Shown here one piece after another: positions 25,912 to 37,558 of a DNA stretch of 64,000 bases. Source of the stretch: SG8-41 sp036555615 (GTDB lineage Bacteria; Pseudomonadota; Gammaproteobacteria; Burkholderiales; SG8-41); contig DATBKZ010000043.1 of NCBI GenBank assembly GCA_036555615.1, positions 24,859 to 88,858 of the forward strand. The letters run 5' to 3'. Positions within the stretch are counted from its first letter, which is position 1. Each line of letters opens with the position of its first letter. The notes beneath the pieces are model-generated. The model saw only the letters and a list, made by a program, of their open reading frames with translations. It ran no database searches and was not told the DNA's origin. The position numbers and the translations under genes are program-made.

Positions 25912-27510
25912 TCAAATGGTTTCGGCGACGAACAGCATGACGACGATGAGCGAGCCGACTGCCTTGATCACGCCCACGATAGAGCCGATCACCAGCGGCT
26001 GGCCGCCGGCCTGCCGGATCGACGCCATCGTGATCTGCATCCCGAGCCCGACCAGCCCGAAGGTGAAGAACCACGCGATCAGATCGCGGAACTTGGAGAT
26101 TTTTGGCGCGGTGTGCCGCACGACGCGATGCGCCTTGGTGAGCACTGCGGTGCCCTCCTTCGAGAGCGCCCGCGAGTTGATGACCCCGCGCACCATGGCG
26201 TCGTCCTCCTCCGACATGATCTTCTTGTTCTGGGCCAGGCGCTCCAGCGCGGCCTTCTGGTCCGCGCGCTTGATCTTGTCGAGTTCCTTCTGCAGCGTCG
26301 CGGCCTCGGTGTCCCTGAGGTAGTTGTTGATCTCCTTGCCGGTGCGGTCCTTCTTCATGAGCGCCTTGTCGCTGTTGTCGAAGTAGGAGCCCTGGTAGTG
26401 ACGCGCGGGAGCAAAGATCCCGGTGGAGGAAAGCAAGAACATAAGGATGAAGCCGAGCACGAAGATCGGGAACTTGCTGATGACGACCTGCATGGCGTCG
26501 ACTTGCTGCACGTCGCGCTGCGCCGCCTGCTCCCGCCGGACGTACCAGACCGCGAGCCACAGCACGATGATGGGGAGGAAGAGCACGCGCGTGATATTGA
26601 AGATCTCGGCCACTTTCAGCGTCTCGATGCCACCGGGCTGGAACGCGAGCGCCGCCCCGGCCACCTGCGCCGAATTGAGAATGCCGGTGCCGGCCCACGC
26701 CCCGAACTGGATGTAGCCCATGCCGAGGCCCCTGCCGATGATCGGGAACAGGAACATGCAGAGGACACCGAACAGAAGGATGGTGCCGATGGTGTATGCA
26801 ATTTCGAGGGATTTCGCCTGCACGACGGGGGCCGCCGCCACCGCGGCGGACACTCCACATACGCCGACGCCCGATGACAGCACACCGGTCATGGAGTTGG
26901 GCAGGCTGCGCCGCGCGCCGATGATCAGCACCAGCCAGACCGAGCCCAGCACGAACACGCCGATCAAGAGGACTGACAGCTTCCCGAGCTGCGCGAGCTC
27001 GGCGAAGCTGTAGAGGGCGCCCAGGAGAATGACGCCGGTCTTCAACCCGAGCCGCGACAGGCGCACGCCATTCTCGGCCCAATGCGGCACCCGGAAGACG
27101 TTGACGACGATGATGCCGGCGAGAATGCCCATCACCACGTAATTGAGGTTGAGGACGCTCGCGAAATTGAAGCCCAGCGCGGGCCGCGCCTGCCGCCCCC
27201 ACAATCCCATCAACGGGTCAAGGCCCCACTTGACGACAAAAGCGACGAGCATGATGAACATCACGCCGGCGACGGTGGACAGGTAATAGTCCCCGTGGCC
27301 TTCCCTGGGCGTGGCGAGCAATTGCCACAGGCCAACCAGGATGGCGACGCCCCCGAAAGCGTAGCCGAGAGTCACCATTTCCCCCAAGTACCGGCCGGTA
27401 TTGAGGAATTTGATGAGCCCCGCCATGTTGCCGCTTTGCACGAGGTAGGCGTAGGCCACCATGATGATGCCGATGACCAACGGCCAGACGGTACGCCGGG
27501 AATAGACCAT
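25912..27510 (-). CDS. Putative sulfate exporter family (YeiH/UPF0324-like) transporter, extended form
   Basis: A 532-residue polytopic inner-membrane protein with at least ten hydrophobic segments. The YeiH/Cons_hypoth698 core is recognisable in SGVGVCGVSAAVAAAPVV and GAWAGTGILNSAQVAGAAL. It is well above the ~350 residues usual for YeiH. The extra length is an N-terminal membrane extension and a charged insert at about 375-480 (KDRTGKEINNYLRDTE, then KRADQKAALERLAQ), probably a soluble coiled or helical loop. AGGAGGGG precedes the ATG. The family name rests on weak evidence, but sulfate efflux would suit a host with aprMBA and sat. Confidence 0.85.
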   Translation of the reverse strand: MVYSRRTVWPLVIGIIMVAYAYLVQSGNMAGLIKFLNTGRYLGEMVTLGYAFGGVAILVGLWQLLATPREGHGDYYLSTVAGVMFIMLVAFVVKWGLDPLMGLWGRQARPALGFNFASVLNLNYVVMGILAGIIVVNVFRVPHWAENGVRLSRLGLKTGVILLGALYSFAELAQLGKLSVLLIGVFVLGSVWLVLIIGARRSLPNSMTGVLSSGVGVCGVSAAVAAAPVVQAKSLEIAYTIGTILLFGVLCMFLFPIIGRGLGMGYIQFGAWAGTGILNSAQVAGAALAFQPGGIETLKVAEIFNITRVLFLPIIVLWLAVWYVRREQAAQRDVQQVDAMQVVISKFPIFVLGFILMFLLSSTGIFAPARHYQGSYFDNSDKALMKKDRTGKEINNYLRDTEAATLQKELDKIKRADQKAALERLAQNKKIMSEEDDAMVRGVINSRALSKEGTAVLTKAHRVVRHTAPKISKFRDLIAWFFTFGLVGLGMQITMASIRQAGGQPLVIGSIVGVIKAVGSLIVVMLFVAETI

Positions 27511-27881
27511 GTGCCCCTCCTTTGTTTGTGACGTCTAATCGGGTGCGCCGCGCGATGGCCGCGGGCGCCCTCGACAGCTGCTTATAGTTCGCGCGTTAGT
27601 CCCGCGCGGCTTGTTCTTCGTGCGTCCCTCGGTTCGGCCGCACTTCTTGAGCTGCAAGAGCAACAGTCAAACAGGCGTAGTGTTAGTCGCGGTGCAGCGG
27701 AAGTCAAGTGTGACTCTGAGCGCGTGGCTCGGTCACTGCATAAGCGAGCCGCTGTTCAGGCGCATAAGTATCTTGTATGTGCAGTTCCGCTTTTCTAATG
27801 CTGCGCTTGCAACAAGCTCCTGCCACGATGGTGGCGAGGAGAAACGATTTCCGCACCGATTGCCGTCGGCACGAGGAACCT
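27511..27881. other. Intergenic region between cioB and the exporter gene
   Basis: 371 bases without a supported gene. The stretch at about 27660-27800 is visibly less GC-rich than its neighbours. It should hold the minus-strand promoter of the exporter gene, but I see no convincing -35/-10 pair, terminator or structured RNA. Confidence 0.5.
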
Positions 27882-28877
27882 TCAGTGATCGTAAAGCGAT
27901 CCTGTCGCTTTTCCACGAAAGACCCGGTACACAAAAACTGTCCATCCGATGATGAACGGCAGCACGATGAGCGCTCCGATCAGGACAACCTTGAGCGAAG
28001 AAGGATGCGCTGCAGCTTCCCAGATGGTGATCCGGTCCATGACAAGATAGGGAAAGAGGCTGTAGGCGAGACCGAGAAAAGCGAGCGCGAAGAACACGAT
28101 CGTGCCGGCGAACGGCGCCCAGTCGGGAACGGCGTTGCCCGTGCGCATGCGGCCGGAGGCGCGCCAGACCCAGAGCCACGCCGCGAGGCTTGCGAGCGGC
28201 AGCATCATCAAACCGAGCGTGCGCGGAAAATCGAACCACTTGTCGCGCACTGTTTCGCTCGCCAGTGGCGTCGCAACGCTCACCAGCGCTACCCCGAGCG
28301 CGACCCACAGAAGACCCCAACGGGTCCACGCGATTGCTTTTTGCTGCAGCGCACCCTCCGTCCTCCAGATCAGCCAGGTTGCGCCGAGCAGGACGTAGCC
28401 GCCACAAAGTCCGCCCGCGACCAGCAGATCGAACAGGAAATAGCCGAATCCCGGCTCGAAGCCGGTGATGTAGGCTCCGAGCATGATCCCTTGAGCGAGC
28501 GAAGCCAGGAACGAACCGAACCAGAACAGCCAGTTCCACATCTCCCGATGCCAGCCTTCGGCTTTGACGCGAAACTCGAACGCGACGCCGCGCAGCATCA
28601 GTCCGATCAACATCGCCGCCACCGGCAGATACAGCGCGGTAAGGACGACGCCGTGCGCGACCGGGAACGCGACCAGCAGCAGCCCGATCCCGAGCACGAG
28701 CCAAGTCTCATTGGCGTCCCAGAAGGGTCCGATCGAAGACACCATGATGTCCTGCTCGCGCGCATCGGCTGCCGGCATCAGCATGCCGACGCCCAGGTCA
28801 TAGCCGTCAAGCACGACGTAGGCGAGGATTGCGACGCCCATGAGGACGGTGAAGATCAGCGGCAGATCGAGCGTCAT
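27882..28877 (-). CDS. cydB: Cytochrome bd-type (cyanide-insensitive) quinol oxidase subunit II
   Basis: A 331-residue membrane protein with about eight or nine helices. Family features: VLDGYDLGVGML, GPFWDANETWLVLGIG, RGVAFEFRVKAEGWH and FPYLVMDRITIWEAAAHPSSL. Subunit II stabilises the heme-bearing subunit I. Its start overlaps the cydA stop (ATGA), confirming an AB operon. The short length suits the CIO branch. Confidence 0.93.
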   Translation of the reverse strand: MTLDLPLIFTVLMGVAILAYVVLDGYDLGVGMLMPAADAREQDIMVSSIGPFWDANETWLVLGIGLLLVAFPVAHGVVLTALYLPVAAMLIGLMLRGVAFEFRVKAEGWHREMWNWLFWFGSFLASLAQGIMLGAYITGFEPGFGYFLFDLLVAGGLCGGYVLLGATWLIWRTEGALQQKAIAWTRWGLLWVALGVALVSVATPLASETVRDKWFDFPRTLGLMMLPLASLAAWLWVWRASGRMRTGNAVPDWAPFAGTIVFFALAFLGLAYSLFPYLVMDRITIWEAAAHPSSLKVVLIGALIVLPFIIGWTVFVYRVFRGKATGSLYDH

Positions 28878-30223
28878 GCGGCCGCTCCTTCCCGCACGGC
28901 AGGCTGGCGCCCCGGCTCGGGCGCGCTGCCCTTGCCGGCCATGTGCGTCAGCACCACCATGTACGCGACGAGCATCAGGGTGTAGGTGACGATGTAGCCG
29001 GTGAGGCTCGCGCCGAGCTGGGCGCCGCTGATCGGCGCCGCCGCCTCAGCCGTCCGGAGAATCCCGGTCACGAGCCACGGCTGGCGGCCGATCTCGGTCA
29101 CCATCCAGCCCGCAAGCGTTGCAATCCACCCGGAGAAGGTGAATGCGGCGAACGTCCAGAGCAGCCACCGGGCTGGCAGCATCGCGCCGCGTGTCTTCCA
29201 TACGCCGAACCAGGACAACGCGATCATCAGTACGCCCATGCCGACCATCAGCCGGAACGAGAAGAAAACCGGGCCGACGGGCGGGATGTCGGGCTCGAAA
29301 TGGTCGAGTCCCTTCAGCTCCGCGTCCGCGGAATGCTTCAGCAGGAGGCTCGCGCCCTTCGGAATCTCGATCGCGAAGTCATTGCGCCGCTCCGCCTCGT
29401 TGGGAATGGCGAAGAGAACGAGCGGCACGCCCGTGCCGGTCCTCCAGATTGCTTCCACAGCCGCGATCTTCGCTGGCTGGTGCTCGAGCGTGTTGAGGCC
29501 GTGCAGATCGCCCACCAGCGCCTGGAGCGGCGCGAGCACGGCCGCGACCACGAGACCGGTGCGGAGCGTGCGGCGCGCGGCGCGGTCGTCCGCGGCCTGC
29601 AGCAGCCGCCACGCCGACAGCCCCGCCACCACAAATGCGGCCGTCAGGCCGGAGGCAAGCAGCATGTGCGTCAGGCGGTAGGGGAACGAGGGATTGAACA
29701 TTACCTGCCACCAGTCGCCGGCGACGAGCACGCCATCGGCATAAGCGTGCCCCTTTGGCGTTTGCATCCACGAGTTGAGCGCGAGGATCCAGAATGCCGA
29801 CAGGCTGGTGCCGACGGCCACCAGCACGGTCGACAACATGTGCACCCATCCCGGCACCCGATTCATGCCGAACAGCATCACCCCGAGAAACGTCGCCTCG
29901 AGGAAGAACGCGGTCAGAACTTCGAACGCAAGCAGCGGACCCGCGACGTTGCCGACGGTGTTCATGAAGCCCGGCCAGTTGGTGCCGAACTGGAACGACA
30001 TCACGATGCCCGAGACAACGCCCATGGCGAAGGTGAGCGCGAAGATCTTGGTCCACAGCCGGTAGGTTTCGAGCCACCCGGCGTCCCCGGAGCGCGCGTA
30101 CTGCGCCCGGAAATAGACGAGGATCCAGGCGAGCGCGATCGTGATGGTTGGAAACAGAATGTGAAACGCGATATTCAGCCCGAATTGCGCCCGGGCAAGG
30201 AATACGGCGTCGCTGGCATCCAT
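28874..30223 (-). CDS. cydA: Cytochrome bd-type (cyanide-insensitive) quinol oxidase subunit I
   Basis: A 449-residue heme b/d subunit that oxidises quinol and reduces O2 without pumping protons. Conserved blocks: ARAQFGLNIAFHILFPT (distal heme His), SFQFGTNWPGFM, FLEATFLGVMLFG and GWMVTEIGRQPW. The Q loop between about 250 and 320 is short, typical of the CIO rather than E. coli CydA class. With cydB it forms a two-gene operon; no cydX-like frame was noted. It could drain the quinone pool during sulfur oxidation at low oxygen. Confidence 0.94.
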   Translation of the reverse strand: MDASDAVFLARAQFGLNIAFHILFPTITIALAWILVYFRAQYARSGDAGWLETYRLWTKIFALTFAMGVVSGIVMSFQFGTNWPGFMNTVGNVAGPLLAFEVLTAFFLEATFLGVMLFGMNRVPGWVHMLSTVLVAVGTSLSAFWILALNSWMQTPKGHAYADGVLVAGDWWQVMFNPSFPYRLTHMLLASGLTAAFVVAGLSAWRLLQAADDRAARRTLRTGLVVAAVLAPLQALVGDLHGLNTLEHQPAKIAAVEAIWRTGTGVPLVLFAIPNEAERRNDFAIEIPKGASLLLKHSADAELKGLDHFEPDIPPVGPVFFSFRLMVGMGVLMIALSWFGVWKTRGAMLPARWLLWTFAAFTFSGWIATLAGWMVTEIGRQPWLVTGILRTAEAAAPISGAQLGASLTGYIVTYTLMLVAYMVVLTHMAGKGSAPEPGRQPAVREGAAA

Positions 30224-30413
30224 CGGGGGCTGGCGTCCGTCGTCCGGATCTAACGAATTAGCGAGAGGCCGTTCCGGGTAATGCTTTGCGTCAGTTTAAG
30301 GACCGGGCATTCAAACCTCAACCTGCGAGGCTCGGCAGGTCGTGGGGCCGACCGCTTCTCCGCGTGCGCCGCACGGCCCCCCGAGGGAGGGCCGGAATAT
30401 TCCCCCATGCAGG

Positions 30414-30441
30414 CTTGAAAACGGCGTTAACCGCCTGATAT
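30414..30441 (+). promoter_or_regulatory. Sigma-32-like heat-shock promoter of clpB
   Basis: CTTGAAA at 30414-30420 is an exact match to the sigma-32 -35 core. Thirteen bases later CCTGATAT (30434-30441) resembles the -10 consensus CCCCATnT in 6 of 8 positions. Spacing is right and clpB starts 94 bases downstream. Apart from this promoter the 30224-30534 gap shows nothing else. Confidence 0.6.
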
Positions 30442-30534
30442 AGCATACAGTTGCGATCATTCGATATTGGGGCGTCCGCAGACACGGCGGCTCGACGCTG
30501 TGCGCGCACGGCAAACAACTGACGGATATAGGGT

Positions 30535-33141
<2,607 letters not shown>

Positions 33142-33250
33142 ACTTCGAGCGCCGCGGGAGTTTGCATCTCGTATGCGCGGCGGAGAGCGCGGCCACAGCG
33201 TTGACTTGGCCGTGTCACGGGCGTAAAAAGTAGCCAGGAGCGCGCAACGT

Positions 33251-33450
33251 CCTGCGCCCGGTACCCGGCGCAGGCTTATCGAGCGTCCGGGCGAACGTCC
33301 GGATATCGAGTGTCACGGGTTACGGCCGTATGCCAAGACCCGCACGCTTCCGAAGCGGTGAGATGCCGCACTCCAAGAGTGTGCCGCTCTCCGGCGGCAC
33401 TTCCCGGTTGGTCCGGGAACCCCAAAGCCCCGCTCTCATGCGGGGCTTTT
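33251..33450 (+). ncRNA. Candidate structured RNA ending in an intrinsic terminator
   Basis: Between clpB and the next gene are consecutive near-perfect hairpins: CCTGCGCC/GGCGCAGG (33251-33274), CGGGT/ACCCG (33316-33342), CGCTT/AAGCG (33345-33357), CACTC/GAGTG (33369-33381), GTGCCGC/GCGGCAC (33381-33400) and TTCCCGG/CCGGGAA (33401-33419), then a terminator. There is no plausible reading frame. It could be a free small RNA, a clpB 3'-UTR-derived RNA, or a leader controlling the next gene. It matches no RNA family I can name. Confidence 0.4.
33424..33450 (+). terminator. Rho-independent terminator
   Basis: A 10-bp stem AAAGCCCCGC/GCGGGGCTTT with loop TCTCAT, followed by TACTTTT. This is a textbook intrinsic terminator for the plus strand. 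It ends the clpB transcript or the candidate RNA. Confidence 0.9.
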
Positions 33451-33514
33451 ACTTTTGCGAGGGCGCGGAGGCGATAGAATAGGCAGAAAGCTGGGAGCCG
33501 CGACGAGGAGAGCG

Positions 33515-33781
33515 ATGACCAAGCGCGACCGGAGAAAGTCCGATGGACCGGCACGGCCGATCCGTAGCAAGCGCGACTATGAGCGCGCGGCGAGCGTTGC
33601 CAAACGCCTCTCCCGCCAGAAGACCCTGGATTCCACGGCGGAGCTGCGCTTGCAGTCACTGCTGCGCGAGCTGGACAAGTTCGACGATCCCGAGGAGAGC
33701 GCGGCCGAGAGCGAGACCGAGGACTTCGACTATTCGGGACCGCGCCGGCGCTGGTCGGACGACTCCGCCGGCGGCGAATGA
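33515..33781 (+). CDS. Hypothetical charged protein, 88 residues
   Basis: I do not recognise a family. The N-terminal half is basic (MTKRDRRKSDGPARPIRSKRDYERA), the middle is a leucine-rich helix (AELRLQSLLRELDKF) and the C-terminus is acidic (EESAAESETEDFDYSG). GAGGAGA lies 6 bases before the ATG. It lies just after the terminator and is convergent with the AttH-like gene, one base apart. Nucleic-acid or ribosome binding is possible from charge alone. Confidence 0.6.
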   Translation: MTKRDRRKSDGPARPIRSKRDYERAASVAKRLSRQKTLDSTAELRLQSLLRELDKFDDPEESAAESETEDFDYSGPRRRWSDDSAGGE

Positions 33782-33782
33782 T

Positions 33783-34949
33783 CTAGAGATTGATCCGGCG
33801 CCAGTAGCCCGTTAGCTCGAGGTAACCCAGCCCGGCGCGTTTGCCGTTGCGCAGGGCGCGCACCGCGCCTTCCCAATAGATCGTTCCGGTCGACGCCCGG
33901 GTGTCGTGCTCCTGGTCGTCGAAAAGCGGCTCGATCTCGAGCTCAAGGTCTCCCGCTCTCACCAGCCAGGACACGGGGTAGCTCGTCCCGGTTCGCGCCG
34001 AACGCCATTCGCGGCGCGGCGTGAAGCGGATGTCCGCCGGCGAGAAAACCCGCAGCGGGCCATCGGCACGGCGCAGCGCGCCGCCTGCCCAGAACGGGCC
34101 GCCGCGCTCGTCCCGCATGCGGAATGCCATCAGCGCGGTCCCCCCGTCCAGGTTGATGCCGATCCAGTCCCACCCGACGGCTTCCTTCTCCAGGTATTGC
34201 GACGACCACTCGTGGTCGAGCCAGGCGCTGCCGGAGACGGGCTGCGATCTGCTCTCTCGCGCAATCCTGCCATTCACGTGGAGGTGCGGAAGGCTGTAGT
34301 AGTAGCTCGCCGAATCCGGCGATGGTCCTTTCCGGCTCACTCCGTTCCCGCCCTGGAGCAGGGGAAGCTGCCGCGCCTCGAAGGCCAGCTCGAGCTGGAA
34401 TTCGCGGGCAGGAATGCGCGACTCGTAGATCCTGCCCCGCTGTTCCAGCGTCCAGTCGTCGATCCATACATGCGTACGGCCCGGCTCCGCGCCGGCCAGG
34501 CCGAAACCCTCGCGCGCCGCGCGCTGGGCGTGGATCAACCGGCCGTGCGCGGGATCCGAAACCGCCGCGTGCGCGACGAGGATCTGGCGCGGTGTCAATG
34601 CACTGGGGTTATCGTGCTTCAGCTCCGGTCGCGCCCGGAAGAATGTGATCTGGAATCCGAGCGGTCGGGTTGCTTCGTCGAGCCAGCCTGTTATGTACCA
34701 CCATTCGATCCGGAACTCGGGGTGGCTCCCTTCGTCGTGCGGGAAACGGATGGGGTAGCCCGGCACGACCGGGGCAAAAGGCGTGATTCGTGATCCCTCT
34801 CCCACCACCCCGGCGCGCGGCGCCACCCCTCCTCCGGCAGGAGGGGATATTGCGGTTTGCGCCCGTGTCTTGGGCGCGCAGAGCACACCTGCCAGCAAAG
34901 CCAGCATGCGCCGTCGCGGGAAATCAGGTCGATTCGAGTCACCAGTCAC
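33783..34949 (-). CDS. AttH/carotenoid 1,2-hydratase-like lipocalin-fold protein
   Basis: A 388-residue exported protein. From GTG 34949 it begins with a twin-arginine-like segment (PRRRMLALLAGVLCA) and cleavage near TRA-QT. The AttH/CrtC signature is strong: FPHDEGSHPEFRIEWWYITGW, GSAWLDHEWSSQYLE and GWDWIGINLDGG. The gene lies 17 bases after a FtsX-like permease and next to an ABC ATPase, the usual attFGH-type arrangement. The set probably moves or processes a lipid or hydrophobic compound in the periplasm; substrate unknown. Confidence 0.85.
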   Translation of the reverse strand: MTGDSNRPDFPRRRMLALLAGVLCAPKTRAQTAISPPAGGGVAPRAGVVGEGSRITPFAPVVPGYPIRFPHDEGSHPEFRIEWWYITGWLDEATRPLGFQITFFRARPELKHDNPSALTPRQILVAHAAVSDPAHGRLIHAQRAAREGFGLAGAEPGRTHVWIDDWTLEQRGRIYESRIPAREFQLELAFEARQLPLLQGGNGVSRKGPSPDSASYYYSLPHLHVNGRIARESRSQPVSGSAWLDHEWSSQYLEKEAVGWDWIGINLDGGTALMAFRMRDERGGPFWAGGALRRADGPLRVFSPADIRFTPRREWRSARTGTSYPVSWLVRAGDLELEIEPLFDDQEHDTRASTGTIYWEGAVRALRNGKRAGLGYLELTGYWRRINL

Positions 34950-34966
34950 GAGCCACCCGCCAGTAA

Positions 34967-37558
34967 CTACCAGTCTTCGCGGACCGCGCGCACGACGTCC
35001 TCGCCCATCGCCGCGCGCCCGCTCCACACCGCCGTTGCGACCGCCGCGGCAATGATGGCGAGCGCCAGGCCGGCAAGCGGCAGCCACGGCAAGTTCGTTT
35101 CCATGCTCCAGTGAAAGGACTGGCGGTTAACGACATGGGTGAGGATCAGGCCCACCAGCCAGCCGGTCGCGAGGCCCATGAGGCAACCCAGGGCCGCCAC
35201 GACCGCACCTTCGCAGCCCAGCATGATGGCGATCTCGCGCCGCGTCATGCCGACATGCCGTAGCACGCCGAACTCCCGCCGCCGCGCCAATGCCTGCGCG
35301 CTGAACGATACGCTGACCCCGAAGAGCCCGATCAGCACGGCTGCGATCTCCAGGGCATAGGTGATCGCGAACGTGCGATCGAAGGCGCGGAGCGAAATGT
35401 CGCGCAAATCGCGCGTGGTCGCGATCTCGAAGTCCGCGCCGCCTGGCAGCCGACCACGCAGGGCGTGCTGAACTTCGGTCATGGAGATGTCCCGTTTGAG
35501 CCACAGCGCCACGTCGTTGACGAGGCGGTCGCCGGTCAGGCTCACGTAGAGCTCGCGGTTGATCGCTATGGCACCGGACTGCCGCGCATAGTCGCGCCAG
35601 ATTCCCGCAACGGTGAAGGGACGGGAGGCGCCGCCAATGGGCAGCCGTATGAGCTCTCCTACCTTCAGGCGGTAGAAATCCGCCGCGACCTCCGACACCC
35701 ATACCGGCGGGGGGTCGCCCGGGCGCAGCGGGTAGGGCGGGCTGGTCAGCGGCAGCATCTTTCCCGGCTCGTGGGCATCGACCGGACCTGCCAGCAGGAT
35801 GACGGGCGGGCGCTCCAGCGCCAGCAACAGATTCTGGGTGCGTACGAATGCGGCGCGCTCCACACCCGGCGTGCCGGCGATGCGAGCCTGCTCATCGGGC
35901 GTGAAAAACGCAGTCTCCCCGAATCGCGCCGGGCGCAGGTAGAGGTCTGCCGGCAGCATCCGCTCGAGCCACGACTCCAGGGACGAGCGAAACGAGCTCA
36001 CCATGATCAGCATGGATACCATCAGGCTGAAGCTGATGACGATGGCGGCAACGCTGATCGCCGCCTGGCGCGGGGTCGCCTTCAGCTGCGCGATGGCAAT
36101 CGCAAGCGGCGCGCGCTCGGGCACCGGCAAGCGACCGAGAATAGCCTCGACCAGGCGCGGCATGATCAGCACCGAGCCAAGCAATATGAGGCCGATGGCG
36201 AGATAACCCGCGAGCGGAAGGCCGTTCACTGCGGGAGCGAGCGCGAGCAGCAGTCCAACCGCGATCGATCCGATGCCCCACCACAGCGTGTGCAGTCTCC
36301 CCAGGCCTTCTTCCTCGTCGCCCGCCCGCAGCGCCTGCGCGGGGAGCCGCTGTGCGGCTTCCCAGGTCGGGGCCGCCGCCCCCAACACCGCGAACAGGAC
36401 GCCGAGCGTTGCGAAAAAAGCGAGCGTGCCGGGCTCGACAGCGAGGTCTGCGACGATGCTGCGGAAATAACCGGCCCCGAGATCGGCGCCAACCAGCGCG
36501 AGCGCGTAGCGGGCAAGCGCGTAGCCGAGCAGCGTGCCGAGGATCGCGCCGATCACCCCGATGACCGCGCCTTCCGCGAGAAGCTGCGCGGTGAGCGTGC
36601 CCCGCGTGACCCCGAGTGTGCGCAGTAGCGCGAGCTGGGCGCGCCGCCGGAGCAGCGCGAGCACCTGCGAGGAAAAGACGAGAAATGCTCCGGTGAACAA
36701 CGCGACCAGCGCCAGCATGTCCAGGTTGAGCCGGTAGGCCCGGGTGAGGCTTGCCCCGCGCACGCTTTCGTTCTCGGGCGTCATGACCTGCACGCCGGCC
36801 GGGAGCAGCGCCTGCAACTCGCGGCGAAACGCGGAGAGGTCCGTGCCCGCCTTCAGGCGCAGGTCCACGCGATTCAGGCGCCCGAGCTGCGCGAGGCGCC
36901 ATTGAGCGGCAGCGATATCCATGACGCCCAACCGCTGCCGGTATGCACCTTGCGGCAGAACGCCGGCGACCTTCAGGCTTACGGTGCGCGTCCCGACCCG
37001 TGCGTCAAGCTGCGCGCCCGGTTTCAGCCGCAGCCATTCCGCCGCGGACGCGCTGAGCAGAATCGCGTCCGCATCGAAGAGCTCGAGTGTCATGCTCGAG
37101 CGCTCCGGCAGCAGCGAGGGCTGCACCTGTGCCGCCCGCAGCGGGTCGAAGCCGACGATGCGCAGGCTGTCCGGGCGGCCGGCAAGCGGCACCTCCAGAT
37201 CCACCGCGGGATTGGCGGCTTCGACCTGGGGCAGGCGCGCGAGCCGCGGGTACCACTCCTCGTCGAACCCGGCGCGCGGGCCGCGCACCACCAGGTCGGC
37301 CTCGCCGGCGAGATGCCGCGCTGCGAGCTCGAATTCGTTGAGCGCGCTGGAATTGACAAGGTGGACCGCAACGCCGAGCGCGACACCGAGCGCAATGGCG
37401 AAAACCGCCAGCGCCGCGCGCTCTGGATGCTCGCGCAATGGCCCGAGCACGAGCGCATGGGTCAACAAAAGCCGCCCGCCCCACGCCGTTACGCGCGGGT
37501 CGAGGGTCGTGGTGGGGGCACGTATCACGAATCCCTGCTCACTGCGGGCTGAGCCCAT
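34967..37558 (-). CDS. FtsX-like ABC transporter permease
   Basis: An 863-residue permease made of two MacB/FtsX modules: a membrane helix near 45-70, a periplasmic domain (75-265), helices at 275-405 and 430-470, then a repeat with a second large periplasmic domain (530-735) and final helices (740-850). The motif LRTLGVTRGTLTAQLLAEG and the matching LRHVGMTRREIAIMLGCEG show the two FtsX repeats. It overlaps the ATPase 3' end by 20 bases, so ATPase, permease and AttH form one operon. It probably acts as a mechanotransmission or lipoprotein/lipid extraction system. Confidence 0.9.
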   Translation of the reverse strand: MGSARSEQGFVIRAPTTTLDPRVTAWGGRLLLTHALVLGPLREHPERAALAVFAIALGVALGVAVHLVNSSALNEFELAARHLAGEADLVVRGPRAGFDEEWYPRLARLPQVEAANPAVDLEVPLAGRPDSLRIVGFDPLRAAQVQPSLLPERSSMTLELFDADAILLSASAAEWLRLKPGAQLDARVGTRTVSLKVAGVLPQGAYRQRLGVMDIAAAQWRLAQLGRLNRVDLRLKAGTDLSAFRRELQALLPAGVQVMTPENESVRGASLTRAYRLNLDMLALVALFTGAFLVFSSQVLALLRRRAQLALLRTLGVTRGTLTAQLLAEGAVIGVIGAILGTLLGYALARYALALVGADLGAGYFRSIVADLAVEPGTLAFFATLGVLFAVLGAAAPTWEAAQRLPAQALRAGDEEEGLGRLHTLWWGIGSIAVGLLLALAPAVNGLPLAGYLAIGLILLGSVLIMPRLVEAILGRLPVPERAPLAIAIAQLKATPRQAAISVAAIVISFSLMVSMLIMVSSFRSSLESWLERMLPADLYLRPARFGETAFFTPDEQARIAGTPGVERAAFVRTQNLLLALERPPVILLAGPVDAHEPGKMLPLTSPPYPLRPGDPPPVWVSEVAADFYRLKVGELIRLPIGGASRPFTVAGIWRDYARQSGAIAINRELYVSLTGDRLVNDVALWLKRDISMTEVQHALRGRLPGGADFEIATTRDLRDISLRAFDRTFAITYALEIAAVLIGLFGVSVSFSAQALARRREFGVLRHVGMTRREIAIMLGCEGAVVAALGCLMGLATGWLVGLILTHVVNRQSFHWSMETNLPWLPLAGLALAIIAAAVATAVWSGRAAMGEDVVRAVREDW

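Noticed and set aside
27777..28985. 402-codon plus-strand frame antisense to cydB
   Set aside because: Shadow of cydB with no recognisable domain and an Arg/His/Glu-rich composition.
28943..30253. 436-codon plus-strand frame antisense to cydA
   Set aside because: The minus strand encodes an intact bd oxidase subunit; the plus frame is low-complexity His/Arg/Gly-rich sequence without domains.
33251..33450. 6S, tmRNA, RNase P or SRP RNA
   Set aside because: None of their conserved primary motifs was recognised; only the hairpin series and terminator are supported.
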